The position numbers and the translations under genes were made by a program. The notes under the pieces were generated by a model. It was not told where the DNA came from and did not search any database. It worked only from the letters and a program-made list of their open reading frames with translations. From Natrialba taiwanensis DSM 12281 (GTDB lineage Archaea > Halobacteriota > Halobacteria > Halobacteriales > Natrialbaceae), in NCBI RefSeq assembly GCF_000337595.1, contig NZ_AOIL01000012.1, positions 247,233 to 285,150 on the forward strand: a DNA stretch of 37,918 bases, read 5' to 3'. Shown in pieces: positions 16,438 through 23,974 of the stretch. Numbering within the stretch: the stretch's first letter is position 1; every line of letters starts with the position of its first letter.

Positions 16438-17229
16438 TCACCTCCGGCCGCCGCTGTTTCCGACGCGTTCGCCGTCGGCTTTGACGAGTCGTTCTCGGCC
16501 GATAAATCGCGGTCGCTCTTCGACGGCGAGGAAGTTGTTCACGTCCTCGCGGGCCTCCTTTGCCTTCCCGCGGGCGGGGTCGTAGTCGCGCGAGCCCTCG
16601 CTGCCGAGGGCGTCGTAGAGCTTCTCGAGGTCCTCGAAGTAGAGTTCGGCGACGCCGTCGAACTCGGCGTGCTCGGGATCGGTCGGGATCACGGTGTTGT
16701 ACTTCACGACGCCCTCGATCTCGCGGGCGATCGGCGTGTGATTGGTCTGCCAGTAGTCGACGAACTCGTCGTGGGTCATGCCCTCCTTGCGAACCAGGAA
16801 CGCCGAGTGTTTGTACAGTCCGTCGGTGTCACCGGACTTCGTCCGGTTGCTCGTGGAGCTACGCTCCACGCTGTCGCCGCCGACTTCGTCTTTCTGGACG
16901 ATCTCTTCGCCGATGAACCGCGGTCGCTCTTCGACGGCGAGGAAGTTGTTCACGTCCTCGCGGGCCTCCTTGGCTTTGCCCTGGTCCGGGTCGTAGTCGC
17001 GTGAGCCCTCGCTGCCGAGGGCGTCGTAGAGCTTCTCGAGGTCCTCGAAGTAGAGTTCAGCCAGGCCGTCGAACTCGGCGTTTTCGGGGTCGGTCGGGAG
17101 GACCTGCTGGTACCGGACGACGCCCTCGATCTCGCGGGCGATCGGCGTGTGGGTGGTCTGCCAGTGGTCGACGAACTCCTCGTGAGACAGTCCCTCCTGT
17201 CGAACCAGCAGGGCGACGTGCTTGTACAT
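16438..17229 (-). CDS. Tandem EthD-domain protein (two near-identical dimeric alpha/beta barrel units)
   Basis: A 263-residue protein made of two EthD units, about residues 1-113 and 138-251, offset by 137 residues. Each starts (M/L)YKH, carries a WQT(T/N)HTPIAREIEGVV helix and ends with an EERPRFIG segment. EthD/ABM-fold proteins act in ether and lactone degradation or as small oxygenases and isomerases, normally as dimers, so the tandem may form an internal dimer. The linker contains SVERSSTSNRTKSGDTDG and is encoded by two hairpins. ATG 17229 is chosen because TTTATTG lies at -31. A longer frame up to 17322 would add 31 unlikely residues that run through the promoter. It is first in an operon with the HD protein. 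Confidence 0.85.
   Translation of the reverse strand: MYKHVALLVRQEGLSHEEFVDHWQTTHTPIAREIEGVVRYQQVLPTDPENAEFDGLAELYFEDLEKLYDALGSEGSRDYDPDQGKAKEAREDVNNFLAVEERPRFIGEEIVQKDEVGGDSVERSSTSNRTKSGDTDGLYKHSAFLVRKEGMTHDEFVDYWQTNHTPIAREIEGVVKYNTVIPTDPEHAEFDGVAELYFEDLEKLYDALGSEGSRDYDPARGKAKEAREDVNNFLAVEERPRFIGRERLVKADGERVGNSGGRR
16501..17080 (-). repeat. Direct repeat within the EthD gene, 411-base period
   Basis: Bases 16501-16669 and 16912-17080 are nearly identical direct copies, with only scattered changes and no gaps over 169 bases. They encode the C-terminal part of each EthD unit. The offset is exactly 411 bases, or 137 codons. Identity is lower in the N-terminal parts of the units, which suggests a recent duplication followed by local gene conversion. 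Confidence 0.9.
16831..16870 (-). repeat. Two adjacent hairpins inside the EthD linker
   Basis: ACCGGAC-TTC-GTCCGGT (16831-16847) is followed after four bases by CGTGGAGC-TAC-GCTCCACG (16852-16870). Both have perfect stems of 7 and 8 bp and 3-base loops. They encode the linker residues between the two EthD units in frame. They look like the short palindromes usually found between genes. Confidence 0.8.
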
Positions 17230-17253
17230 CACGAGCTTGTTTTTCGTACAGTA

Positions 17254-17260
17254 CAATAAA
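17254..17260 (-). promoter_or_regulatory. TATA box of the EthD/HD operon
   Basis: TTTATTG on the minus strand lies at -31 to -25 relative to ATG 17229. It fixes the start of the EthD gene and implies a leaderless mRNA. Confidence 0.65.
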
Positions 17261-17339
17261 TCATGGCACCAGTTCTCGTGCAACGTCGCCGAGGACGATG
17301 ACGGCAGGCCACGGGCGGCCAAAGGCGGCCGAGGCGGCG

Positions 17340-17831
17340 TTACCGCGCCGAATCCCGCCCGTCCGGTACCGGCGCACCGTGAACGAACAATCGATCCCCG
17401 GCCGCGCGGTCGTCGGCGTACCCTTCCCGGTACTCCATCAACTGGAACAGGACGCCCGTCGGATTCTGCGGCGTCACGAACGTCTCGTGCCAGTGCTCGA
17501 ACGTCTGCCGGTCGACGACCGACACGCCGGCCGCATCGAGCGCCTCGACCGCCGCCTCGAGATCGGCAACCTCGAGCGTAACGTGGTGCAGTCCCGGCCC
17601 GTTCCGTTCGAGGAAGTCCGTCAGAAACGAGTTCGTCCCGTCGTCCGGCGCGATCAGTTCGAGCCGAGACGCGTCGCCGAGGACGTACGTCGCCCAGGTG
17701 AACTCGCCGTACTCGCTTCGTTCCTCGTGGATCTTCTCGCAGCCGAGCGCGAAGAGCACCCCTTCGGCGTCGGGAACGGAATCAACGGCGATCCCGACGT
17801 GATCGACGCGTATCGCTGGCATCGTCGACAT
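17340..17831 (-). CDS. VOC-superfamily protein, methylmalonyl-CoA epimerase-like
   Basis: A 163-residue glyoxalase-fold protein. The first module starts with IRVDHVGIAVDSV (His11), and a later LELIAPDDGTNSFLTDFLERNG stretch is typical of methylmalonyl-CoA epimerase. The second module starts GPGLHHVTLEVADLEAAV and ends in NPTGVLFQLMEY. The paired His and acidic positions suit one divalent metal site. Epimerases of this kind invert the C2 centre of acyl-CoAs, while other VOC members cleave rings or isomerise. I favour an acyl-CoA epimerase or isomerase, with moderate certainty. ATG 17831 is chosen over GTG 17837; TTATGTG at about -29 may be the TATA box. It is divergent from the ThDP enzyme gene. 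Confidence 0.8.
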   Translation of the reverse strand: MSTMPAIRVDHVGIAVDSVPDAEGVLFALGCEKIHEERSEYGEFTWATYVLGDASRLELIAPDDGTNSFLTDFLERNGPGLHHVTLEVADLEAAVEALDAAGVSVVDRQTFEHWHETFVTPQNPTGVLFQLMEYREGYADDRAAGDRLFVHGAPVPDGRDSAR

Positions 17832-18147
17832 ATACACGACATGCGCGGCCGATCACATAACGATTTGGAACGGTACCACACCCCGATAGCTACGTGAACA
17901 TACCGCACCGGTAGAACAAAGTCACCGGCGCTCGACTGAGCGCATGCATGCCAACACTCGCCGAGTTTCTCGTCCGCGCGGACGAGTTCGTCCCGCCTGG
18001 CAACACGCTGGAGAATCCGATCGCACGGGAGCAGGGTCGGTCCGTGAGCCGCCTTCGAGACGACAGTACGGCCGTTCGTGCGACTCCTGGCCAAGCCGCA
18101 GAGATGGCAGAGACAGCAGAGACGGCATTTCCAACCCCCACAAACAC
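17832..18147. other. Intergenic region between VOC and ThDP-enzyme genes
   Basis: The gap is 316 bases. A frame at 17948-18151 could encode 67 residues (starting MPTLAEFLVRADEF) and ends in an ATGA overlap with the ThDP gene. It has no TATA box or known domain, and such overlaps arise by chance at any ATGA start. The ThDP reading frame is also open upstream, but only with residues unlike the family. The promoter of the ThDP gene is not evident. Confidence 0.4.
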
Positions 18148-19854
18148 ATGACGACGACAGCAGCCGAACTCGTCGACACGCTCGATTCGCTCGGCGTCGA
18201 GTACGTCTTCGGCTATCCGGGCGGGCGCGTCATCGAACTGCTCGATCATATCCCGGACGCCGACGGCGTTGAACTCGTGCGGCCGCGCGACGAGCGCGAG
18301 GCGAGCGTGATGGCCGAGATGTACGGGCGTCTCACGGGCCGTCCCGGCGTCCTGACGGGGCAGGGGCCGTGGATCGGGAGCCTTGGAATGATCGGCCAGA
18401 TGGAGGCGCGGCTGGCCTCCTCGCCGATGGTCGTCCTCACGGAGGCCTCCGAGCGCGGCGAGTACTCGACGCTCGCGCCCTACCAGCAGGCCAGAGGCGA
18501 TTACGGCGGATTCAGCCTCCCGGACATCCTCGACGGCGTGAGCAAGGAATGGTGGTTCCCGCGGACGCCGACCGAGACCGTTCGCTCGACGCAACTCGCG
18601 TTCAAACACGCCGTCGCCGGCCGGCCCGGCCCGACGGCGGTGATCCTCGACGGCGACGCGATCACGGACGAGGTCCCGACCGATCCGACGCCGGCGACGT
18701 GGGACGCGCGAACGCAGACGCGAACCTGGGACGCCGCACCGACTGCGACGGACGTGGCCGCGGCCGTCGCGGCCCTGGAAGCGGCCGAGCGGCCGGTCAT
18801 CATCGCGGGCAACGGCGTCCACGCCGCGCAGGCGTACGACGAACTCGCGGCGGTCGCCGACGCCTACGACTGTGCCGTCGTGACGTCCTATCTCGGGAAG
18901 TCGACGTACCCGGAGACGGACGACCGCGCCGCCGGGGTCATCGGTTCGTTCGGCCACGAGGGCGCGAATCGCGTTGTCAGCGAGGCAGACACCCTGTTTG
19001 TCGTGGGCTGTCGACTGAATCCGATGGACACCAACTGGCAGGCCCCGTCGTTCATCCGCCCCGACGAGCAGACGATCGTTCACGCCGACGTCGACACGCG
19101 AAACGCGGGGTGGGTCTACCCCGCGGACGTCGGACTCATCGGCGACGCGAGCGAGAGCCTGGCGGCGGTCGCCGAAGCCGGCGGCGCGTCGAACGACTGG
19201 GCGATCGAACGCGCCACGGCGGCCCGCGAGTGGTTCGAATCCCCCGCGTGCACCGACGACTCGGTGCCGATCGCGCCCCAGCGTGCCGTCACGGCGATTC
19301 AGTCGGTCGTCGACGAGGAGACGGTCGTCACCGCCGACTCCGGAAACAACCGGTTCTGGCTGCTGAACTACCTGCAGACCCCGGCCGTCCGCACCTACTT
19401 CGGCAGCGGCGGCGTCGGCGGCATGGGCTGGGCGACCCCTGCAGCCGTCTCGGCAGCGCTGACGACGGACGAGGACACGGACGTTATCGCCGTCGCGGGC
19501 GACGGCGGCTTCTCGATGACGATGAACAGCGTCGAGACGGCCGTTGAATACGGCGTCGCGCCGACGGTCGTCATCCTGAACGACACCAGCCTCGGGATGG
19601 TCCGCCAGATGCAAGGCGAGGACGGTGACATCGCCGGCGTCGAGTTCAATGACACGGACTTTCCGAAAATCGCCGAGGCATTCGGTGCAGTCGGCCGGCG
19701 CGTGACCGAGCCCGCAGCTCTGGAGGGCGTCCTCGAGGAAGCGAAGACGGCCGACGTACCCCACGTCATCGACGTGCGCATCGACCGCGAGGCGGAGATG
19801 GCCGCGACCCTGTCCTCCTCGTTCTACGACTCGGTCGGCGGACTCCACGAATAG
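18148..19854 (+). CDS. Thiamine diphosphate-dependent enzyme, acetolactate synthase/benzoylformate decarboxylase family
   Basis: A 568-residue ThDP enzyme with the three-domain layout of the family. In the N-terminal PYR domain, Glu49 in RPRDEREASVMAEMYGR is at the position of the catalytic glutamate, and the GYPGG loop lies near residue 22. The central domain spans about 190-330. In the C-terminal PP domain, GDG at 451-453 and the asparagine in VILNDTSLG near 480 bind Mg-diphosphate. Members decarboxylate 2-oxo acids or condense them. The gene is not next to an ilvN or ilvC, which argues against branched-chain amino acid synthesis. The catabolic context fits a decarboxylase or lyase acting on a 2-oxo or oxalyl-type acid, but this is inference. 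It is followed by the SDR gene, which has its own promoter. Confidence 0.85.
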   Translation: MTTTAAELVDTLDSLGVEYVFGYPGGRVIELLDHIPDADGVELVRPRDEREASVMAEMYGRLTGRPGVLTGQGPWIGSLGMIGQMEARLASSPMVVLTEASERGEYSTLAPYQQARGDYGGFSLPDILDGVSKEWWFPRTPTETVRSTQLAFKHAVAGRPGPTAVILDGDAITDEVPTDPTPATWDARTQTRTWDAAPTATDVAAAVAALEAAERPVIIAGNGVHAAQAYDELAAVADAYDCAVVTSYLGKSTYPETDDRAAGVIGSFGHEGANRVVSEADTLFVVGCRLNPMDTNWQAPSFIRPDEQTIVHADVDTRNAGWVYPADVGLIGDASESLAAVAEAGGASNDWAIERATAAREWFESPACTDDSVPIAPQRAVTAIQSVVDEETVVTADSGNNRFWLLNYLQTPAVRTYFGSGGVGGMGWATPAAVSAALTTDEDTDVIAVAGDGGFSMTMNSVETAVEYGVAPTVVILNDTSLGMVRQMQGEDGDIAGVEFNDTDFPKIAEAFGAVGRRVTEPAALEGVLEEAKTADVPHVIDVRIDREAEMAATLSSSFYDSVGGLHE

Positions 19855-19890
19855 CCATCACATCGGTCAGTACCCGACGAATCACCAAGC

Positions 19891-19898
19891 TATACGTA
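19891..19898 (+). promoter_or_regulatory. TATA box of the SDR gene
   Basis: TATACGTA lies at -30 to -23 relative to ATG 19921, the leaderless spacing. Confidence 0.65.
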
Positions 19899-19920
19899 CC
19901 CATCCAACATACCACGATAC

Positions 19921-20886
19921 ATGACAGACGACATGACCGTACTGGTAACCGGCGGAACCGGCTTCATCGGGTCCTACGTCGCGCGGGACCTGCTCGAACA
20001 CGGCCACGACGTCGTGGCTTACGACCTCTCGACGGAGACGACGATCCTCGAACAACTCGGCGTCGCGGACGACGTGACGGTGCGACGCGGCGACGTCTCC
20101 GACCCCACGGACGTCGTGCGGGCGGTCAAGCAGACGGGTGCGACGCACATCGTCCACCTCGCGGCGCTGCTGACGACTACCGCGCGCGAAAATCCGCGGG
20201 CGGCCGGCGAGGTCAACGTTTTGGGAACGAACAACGTCTTCGAGGCTGCTCGCACGCTCGACGACCAGGTCGAACGCGTCGCGTGGGCCTCCTCGGCGGC
20301 CGCCTACGCGCCCCCGGACAACTACGACGCCGAGTGGATCGACGAAACCGAACTCGTCTATCCCGACACGCTCTACGGCGCGACCAAGGAGTACAACGAA
20401 CACCAGGCGCGGGTCTACCACGAGGACTACGGCCTCGACCACGTCGCGCTCCGGCCGACCGTCGCCTACGGCCCCTACCGCGAAACCGGCGGCTCCGCAT
20501 TCCTGGCGAACATCATCGAAAAGCCCGCGCTCGGCGAATCCTACAGCGTCGAGTACGGCGATCAGTACGTCGACTGGCAACACGTCGAAGACATCGCACA
20601 GGCGTTTCGCAAGGCCGTGTTCACGCCCGCGGACGAACTCTCCCAGCGCGTCTACAACGTCCGCGGCGTCCTCGCCACCGTCCGAGAGGCCGCCGAAGCG
20701 GTCGAGTCGGTAATGCCCGACGCCGACATCGATGTCTCGGACGACGGGGAACTCCCCTGGACCCAGAACTTGGACATGAGCAAGGCTCAGGCTGATCTCG
20801 GCTACGACCCCGAGTACGACCTCGAATCCGGCTTCCGGAAGTACATCAACGTCCTGCGCGAGGAGCACGGCCTCGAACCGGTCTGA
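19921..20886 (+). CDS. NAD(P)-dependent epimerase/dehydratase (extended SDR)
   Basis: A 321-residue extended short-chain dehydrogenase. TGGTGFIG at residues 10-17 is the NAD(P)-binding loop, and D34 after VVAYDLS suggests NAD preference. HLAALL and the catalytic YxxxK (Tyr152 and Lys156 in YGATKEY) follow, with SSAAAY supplying the serine region before them. The C-terminal part binds substrate. Relatives act on nucleotide sugars, but many haloarchaeal and bacterial members serve in degradation of small hydroxy acids or aldehydes, and the neighbours here favour the latter. The gene has its own TATA box. The substrate is not readable from sequence. Confidence 0.88.
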   Translation: MTDDMTVLVTGGTGFIGSYVARDLLEHGHDVVAYDLSTETTILEQLGVADDVTVRRGDVSDPTDVVRAVKQTGATHIVHLAALLTTTARENPRAAGEVNVLGTNNVFEAARTLDDQVERVAWASSAAAYAPPDNYDAEWIDETELVYPDTLYGATKEYNEHQARVYHEDYGLDHVALRPTVAYGPYRETGGSAFLANIIEKPALGESYSVEYGDQYVDWQHVEDIAQAFRKAVFTPADELSQRVYNVRGVLATVREAAEAVESVMPDADIDVSDDGELPWTQNLDMSKAQADLGYDPEYDLESGFRKYINVLREEHGLEPV

Positions 20887-20932
20887 GCCTCGCGTCTCAG
20901 TCGTCAGGCCGACGAATCGCCGCCTCAACTAC

Positions 20933-20940
20933 TATTAAGA
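20933..20940 (+). promoter_or_regulatory. TATA box of the luciferase-like oxidoreductase gene
   Basis: TATTAAGA lies at -31 to -24 relative to ATG 20964, the leaderless spacing. Confidence 0.6.
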
Positions 20941-20963
20941 CGGCTGACCTGTATACCGATAGT

Positions 20964-21971
20964 ATGGAACTCGGAACCGGACTGTTTACCGGCCAGCAGC
21001 GGCCGGACGACGAGCGAACCGCAAGCGAGCGCTACGACGAGATCCTCACGCTGACCCGCGAGATCGAGGCCGCCGGACTCGACAGCGCCTGGGTCTCCGA
21101 ACACCACTTCGCCGCGGACGACTACCTCTCCGGGACGATGCCGACGCTCGGCGCGATGGCCGCCGAAACCGACCGGCTCGAGATCGGTAGCTGCGTCGCA
21201 CTCGGCCCGCTGTACGAGCCGATCCGGCTGGCCGAAGACGCGGCCACGGTCGACCTGCTCGCCGACGACCGGCTCACCCTCGGCCTCGCGATCGGCTCGA
21301 ACCCGCACGAGTTCGATATCTTCGGCGTCCCGCGCGAGGAGCGCGGCGAGCGACTCGCCGACCTCGTCCCCTTCCTCCGCGGTGCCTGGAGCGCGGGCGA
21401 ACTCGGCTACGAGTCGGGCTTTCACGACGTGCCGGCCGGCGTCTCGATCACGCCGAAACCCGTCGACGAAACGGTCCCGATTATGCTCGGCGGGGCGGCC
21501 AAACCCGCCGTTCGCCGGGCCGCCCGCACCGCCGACGGCTGGTGTGCGCCCTCGTCGCTCTCGGTTGAGGGCGTCCGCAAGCGCGTTCAGGACATCCGCC
21601 GCGTTCGCGACGAGGAAGACATCGACGGCGAGTTCACGATCTACGCGCTCCAGCACGGCTGGGTTGGTGACTCGCGCGAGGAGGCCTGGGAGGCGATGCG
21701 GGAGGGCTACCTCTACCTGCAGCGGCGCTACGCGGAAATCTTCTCCGGCGAACAGGTTGATGAACTCGAGGAGGAGCGCAAGCGGGAGCTGAAAGAACAG
21801 GCGATATTCGGCACGCCCGAGCAGGTCGTCGCTGAACTCGAGACCTACCGGGATGCGCTCGGGGACGATAGCCACTTCATCCTCCGGACGTACTACCCGG
21901 GCGTCGACACCGACGCGATGATCGACTGCGTCCGCCGCCTCGGCGACGAGGTCGCGCCGGCGCTTCGGTGA
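20964..21971 (+). CDS. LLM-class flavin- or F420-dependent oxidoreductase
   Basis: A 335-residue luciferase-like (TIM-barrel) protein. The N-terminal strand MELGTGLFTG, the SAWVSEHHF segment near residue 47 and the LAIGSNPHEFDIFG segment near 110 are typical, as is the later PIMLGGAAKPAVRRAARTADGWCAPS near 170-195. The family uses reduced FMN or coenzyme F420, either as a monooxygenase or as a hydride-transfer enzyme. Haloarchaea make F420, so both are open. It may hydroxylate or dehydrogenate an intermediate made by the adjacent SDR or ThDP enzymes. It has its own promoter and is convergent with a thioesterase gene 18 bases away. Confidence 0.88.
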   Translation: MELGTGLFTGQQRPDDERTASERYDEILTLTREIEAAGLDSAWVSEHHFAADDYLSGTMPTLGAMAAETDRLEIGSCVALGPLYEPIRLAEDAATVDLLADDRLTLGLAIGSNPHEFDIFGVPREERGERLADLVPFLRGAWSAGELGYESGFHDVPAGVSITPKPVDETVPIMLGGAAKPAVRRAARTADGWCAPSSLSVEGVRKRVQDIRRVRDEEDIDGEFTIYALQHGWVGDSREEAWEAMREGYLYLQRRYAEIFSGEQVDELEEERKRELKEQAIFGTPEQVVAELETYRDALGDDSHFILRTYYPGVDTDAMIDCVRRLGDEVAPALR

Positions 21972-21989
21972 GTGAAAAACTCCATTCCG

Positions 21990-22376
21990 CTATCCCGTCT
22001 TGTACACGCCGCGTGCGTCTGCGATGTGCGTGTCGTCGTCCGTCGCGTAGATGTCGACATCGACGACACCGACGTCGCTGCCGCAGCGAACGACATCCGC
22101 CTCGGCGTAGAGGTCGCCCGTCCCGGCCGAGAGGTAGTCGATCCGCATGTCGATCGTCGGCACCGGCTGGTCGACGAGCGAGACCAGCGCCGCGCCGCCG
22201 ACGGTGTCCGCGAGCGTGAACGTGACGCCGCCGTGGGCCATCAAGCGATCCTCGTTCCAGGAGAGTTCGTCGGTCATCTCGAGTTCGCCTTCGGCGTAGC
22301 CGTCGGCACAGTCGGTGACGTCGATGCCGAGCAGGGAGGCGAAGGGCATCCCCTCGAAGAAGGCTTTGGTGTCCAT
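21990..22376 (-). CDS. Hotdog-fold acyl-CoA thioesterase (PaaI-like)
   Basis: A 128-residue hotdog-fold protein. AHGGVTFTLADTVGGAAL at about residues 47-64 carries the HGG and LAD signature of the PaaI/4HBT group, and the strands TIDMRIDYL and VVDVDIYA complete the fold. PaaI-type enzymes release CoA from blocked ring-hydroxylated phenylacetyl-CoA or similar thioesters and so act as a rescue step. ATG 22376 is fixed by a TATA box at -30. A much longer frame that reads on upstream is not supported. It stands between the mixed catabolic set and the phenylacetate operon, next to paaK. Confidence 0.88.
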   Translation of the reverse strand: MDTKAFFEGMPFASLLGIDVTDCADGYAEGELEMTDELSWNEDRLMAHGGVTFTLADTVGGAALVSLVDQPVPTIDMRIDYLSAGTGDLYAEADVVRCGSDVGVVDVDIYATDDDTHIADARGVYKTG

Positions 22377-22399
22377 GCACCACACTGTCACGTGAACCG

Positions 22400-22406
22400 T
22401 AATAAA
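22400..22406 (-). promoter_or_regulatory. TATA box of the first thioesterase gene
   Basis: TTTATTA on the minus strand lies at -30 to -24 relative to ATG 22376 and fixes that start. Confidence 0.65.
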
Positions 22407-22438
22407 GGTGCCAGTCCGCGGTGGGTTCCACGCCGCTC

Positions 22439-23719
22439 TCAGCGGTGGTCGTAGACGCGCGTGACCTTCCCGACCTCTGTGCGTTCGATCGAGCCGTACT
22501 TGACGAGTTCGAGTTCGTCCGGCGTGAACGAGAGGGTGTTGTGCAACCGTTCGCGGATCTCCTCGCGGAGCGCCTCGCGGTCGCCGTCGTACTCCGACTC
22601 GAGTTCGACGGTCAACGCGAGCGTGTCGAGGCCGCCCTCGCGGTCGAGGTCGATCCGGTAGTAGGGCGCGACGGCGTCGAACTCGAGGATCACGGCTTCG
22701 ATCTGACTCGGGTAGAGATTGACGCCGCGGACGATGAGGAGGTCGTCGGCGCGGCCGGTGACGCCGTCCATGCGTGCCATCGTCCGGCCGCAGGCACACT
22801 CTTCGTCGGTGAGACTGGTCAGATCGCCGGTTCGGTAGCGCAATACGGGAAGGGCTTCCTTCGAGAGGGTGGTCAGCACGAGTTCACCGTCCTCGCCGTC
22901 GGGCAGCACCTCGCCGGTCGCGGGATCGATAATTTCGGGATAGAAGTGGTCTTCCCAGATGTGCATGCCGTTCTGGGCCTCGCGGCACTCGGCAGCGACG
23001 CCGGGGCCGATGATCTCCGAGAGGCCGTAGTTCTCGATGGCGATGACGCCGAGCCGGTCCTCGATTTCCTCTCGCATCGGCTCCGTGCAGGGTTCGGCCC
23101 CGTAGAGCACCGTCGAGAGCGGCAGATTCGTCGGATCGATCCCCATCGCTTCGGCCGTTTCGGCGACGTAGAGGGCGTAGGAGGGCGTACAGCAGAGCGC
23201 GTCGCTCTCCAGGTCGCGCGCGAGTTCGACCTGCTGTCGGGTATTGCCGCTGCTCGTCGGAATCACCGCCGCGTCGAGTTCCTCGGCCCCGCCGTGGAAG
23301 CCGAGGCCGCCGGTGAACAGACCGTAGCCGTAGGCGTTCTGGACGGTGGCGGTGTCGTCGAGCCCGGCCGCCGCCAGCGAACGGGCCATCACCTCGTGCC
23401 AGAGATCGAGATCCCGCTCGGTGTAGCCGACGATCTTGGGTTTGCCGGTCGTCCCGGAGGAAGCGTGAATGCGTCGGATCTCGGCAGTATCGACGGCGAA
23501 CAGGCCGTCGGGATACTCGGCGCGAAAATCTTCCTTCGTCGTAAACGGCAGGTTCTCGAGAGCCTCAAGCGAGTCGATATCGGACGGCGAGACGTCGGCG
23601 TCGTCGAATTTTCGCCGATAGAACGGGACGTTCTCGGCGGCGTACGCGACGGTTTCGCGGAGTCGTTGCCGTTGTTTTGCGCGCAGGTCCTCGCGAGCGA
23701 GCGTTTCGGTGGTCACCAT
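22439..23719 (-). CDS. paaK: Phenylacetate-CoA ligase, copy 1
   Basis: A 426-residue adenylate-forming ligase. The phosphate-binding loop SSGTTGKPK is at residues 87-95, and the YGLSEIIGPGV adenine-binding motif is near 240. The hinge aspartate lies in YRTGDLTSL, and GRADDLLIVRGVNLYPSQIE opens the C-terminal domain. The family's CACGRT stretch precedes it. It converts phenylacetate, ATP and CoA to phenylacetyl-CoA, AMP and diphosphate, the entry step of the pathway, in the cytoplasm. It is the last gene of the paaA-to-paaK run, 87 bases after the zinc-ribbon gene. That gap holds a weak TATA-like TTGTTAT, so it may also be transcribed alone. A second, very similar ligase lies at 33075. Confidence 0.93.
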   Translation of the reverse strand: MVTTETLAREDLRAKQRQRLRETVAYAAENVPFYRRKFDDADVSPSDIDSLEALENLPFTTKEDFRAEYPDGLFAVDTAEIRRIHASSGTTGKPKIVGYTERDLDLWHEVMARSLAAAGLDDTATVQNAYGYGLFTGGLGFHGGAEELDAAVIPTSSGNTRQQVELARDLESDALCCTPSYALYVAETAEAMGIDPTNLPLSTVLYGAEPCTEPMREEIEDRLGVIAIENYGLSEIIGPGVAAECREAQNGMHIWEDHFYPEIIDPATGEVLPDGEDGELVLTTLSKEALPVLRYRTGDLTSLTDEECACGRTMARMDGVTGRADDLLIVRGVNLYPSQIEAVILEFDAVAPYYRIDLDREGGLDTLALTVELESEYDGDREALREEIRERLHNTLSFTPDELELVKYGSIERTEVGKVTRVYDHR

Positions 23720-23806
23720 GGCTTAGACAGAGGTACGATAACAAGTGCCAAAATAGTTGAGCCAACGGAACTCGTGACGGGTTGGCGGATTGCTATCTGT
23801 ATCCGC

Positions 23807-23974
23807 TTACTCGAACTTCTCGAACGGCTGTTCGCACTCGTTGCAGTAGTGCATCGACCGGCACAGCGACGGACCCTTGGGGTGTTCGCGGATGGTGTCC
23901 GTCGACTCGCAGTAAGGACACTCCGCACCCGCCGCGTCCCCGCTCGTCGTGACGCTCGGATCCAGCCGTCTCAT
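23807..23974 (-). CDS. Separate PaaD-type zinc-ribbon protein
   Basis: This 55-residue protein has CPYC near residues 20-23 and CNEC near 45-48, and ends in EQPFEKFE. This matches the C-terminal zinc ribbon of bacterial PaaD, which ends in a (C/E)xPF(D/E)xFK segment after a CxxC pair. Here it is its own gene whose ATG overlaps the paaD stop as ATGA (23971-23974). The two products together correspond to one bacterial PaaD. PaaD helps mature or assemble the PaaABC(E) epoxidase, probably by delivering Fe or Fe-S. The presence of the ribbon right after the DUF59 part makes this assignment strong. Confidence 0.85.
   Translation of the reverse strand: MRRLDPSVTTSGDAAGAECPYCESTDTIREHPKGPSLCRSMHYCNECEQPFEKFE

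Noticed and set aside
17948..18151. 67-codon frame ending in an ATGA overlap with the ThDP gene
   Set aside because: Every ATGA start produces such a stop in another frame. There is no TATA box at the expected distance and no domain.
17890..19848. 652-codon open frame antisense to the ThDP enzyme
   Set aside because: Arg/Asp-rich composition, no domains, and the sense strand encodes a complete ThDP enzyme with catalytic motifs.
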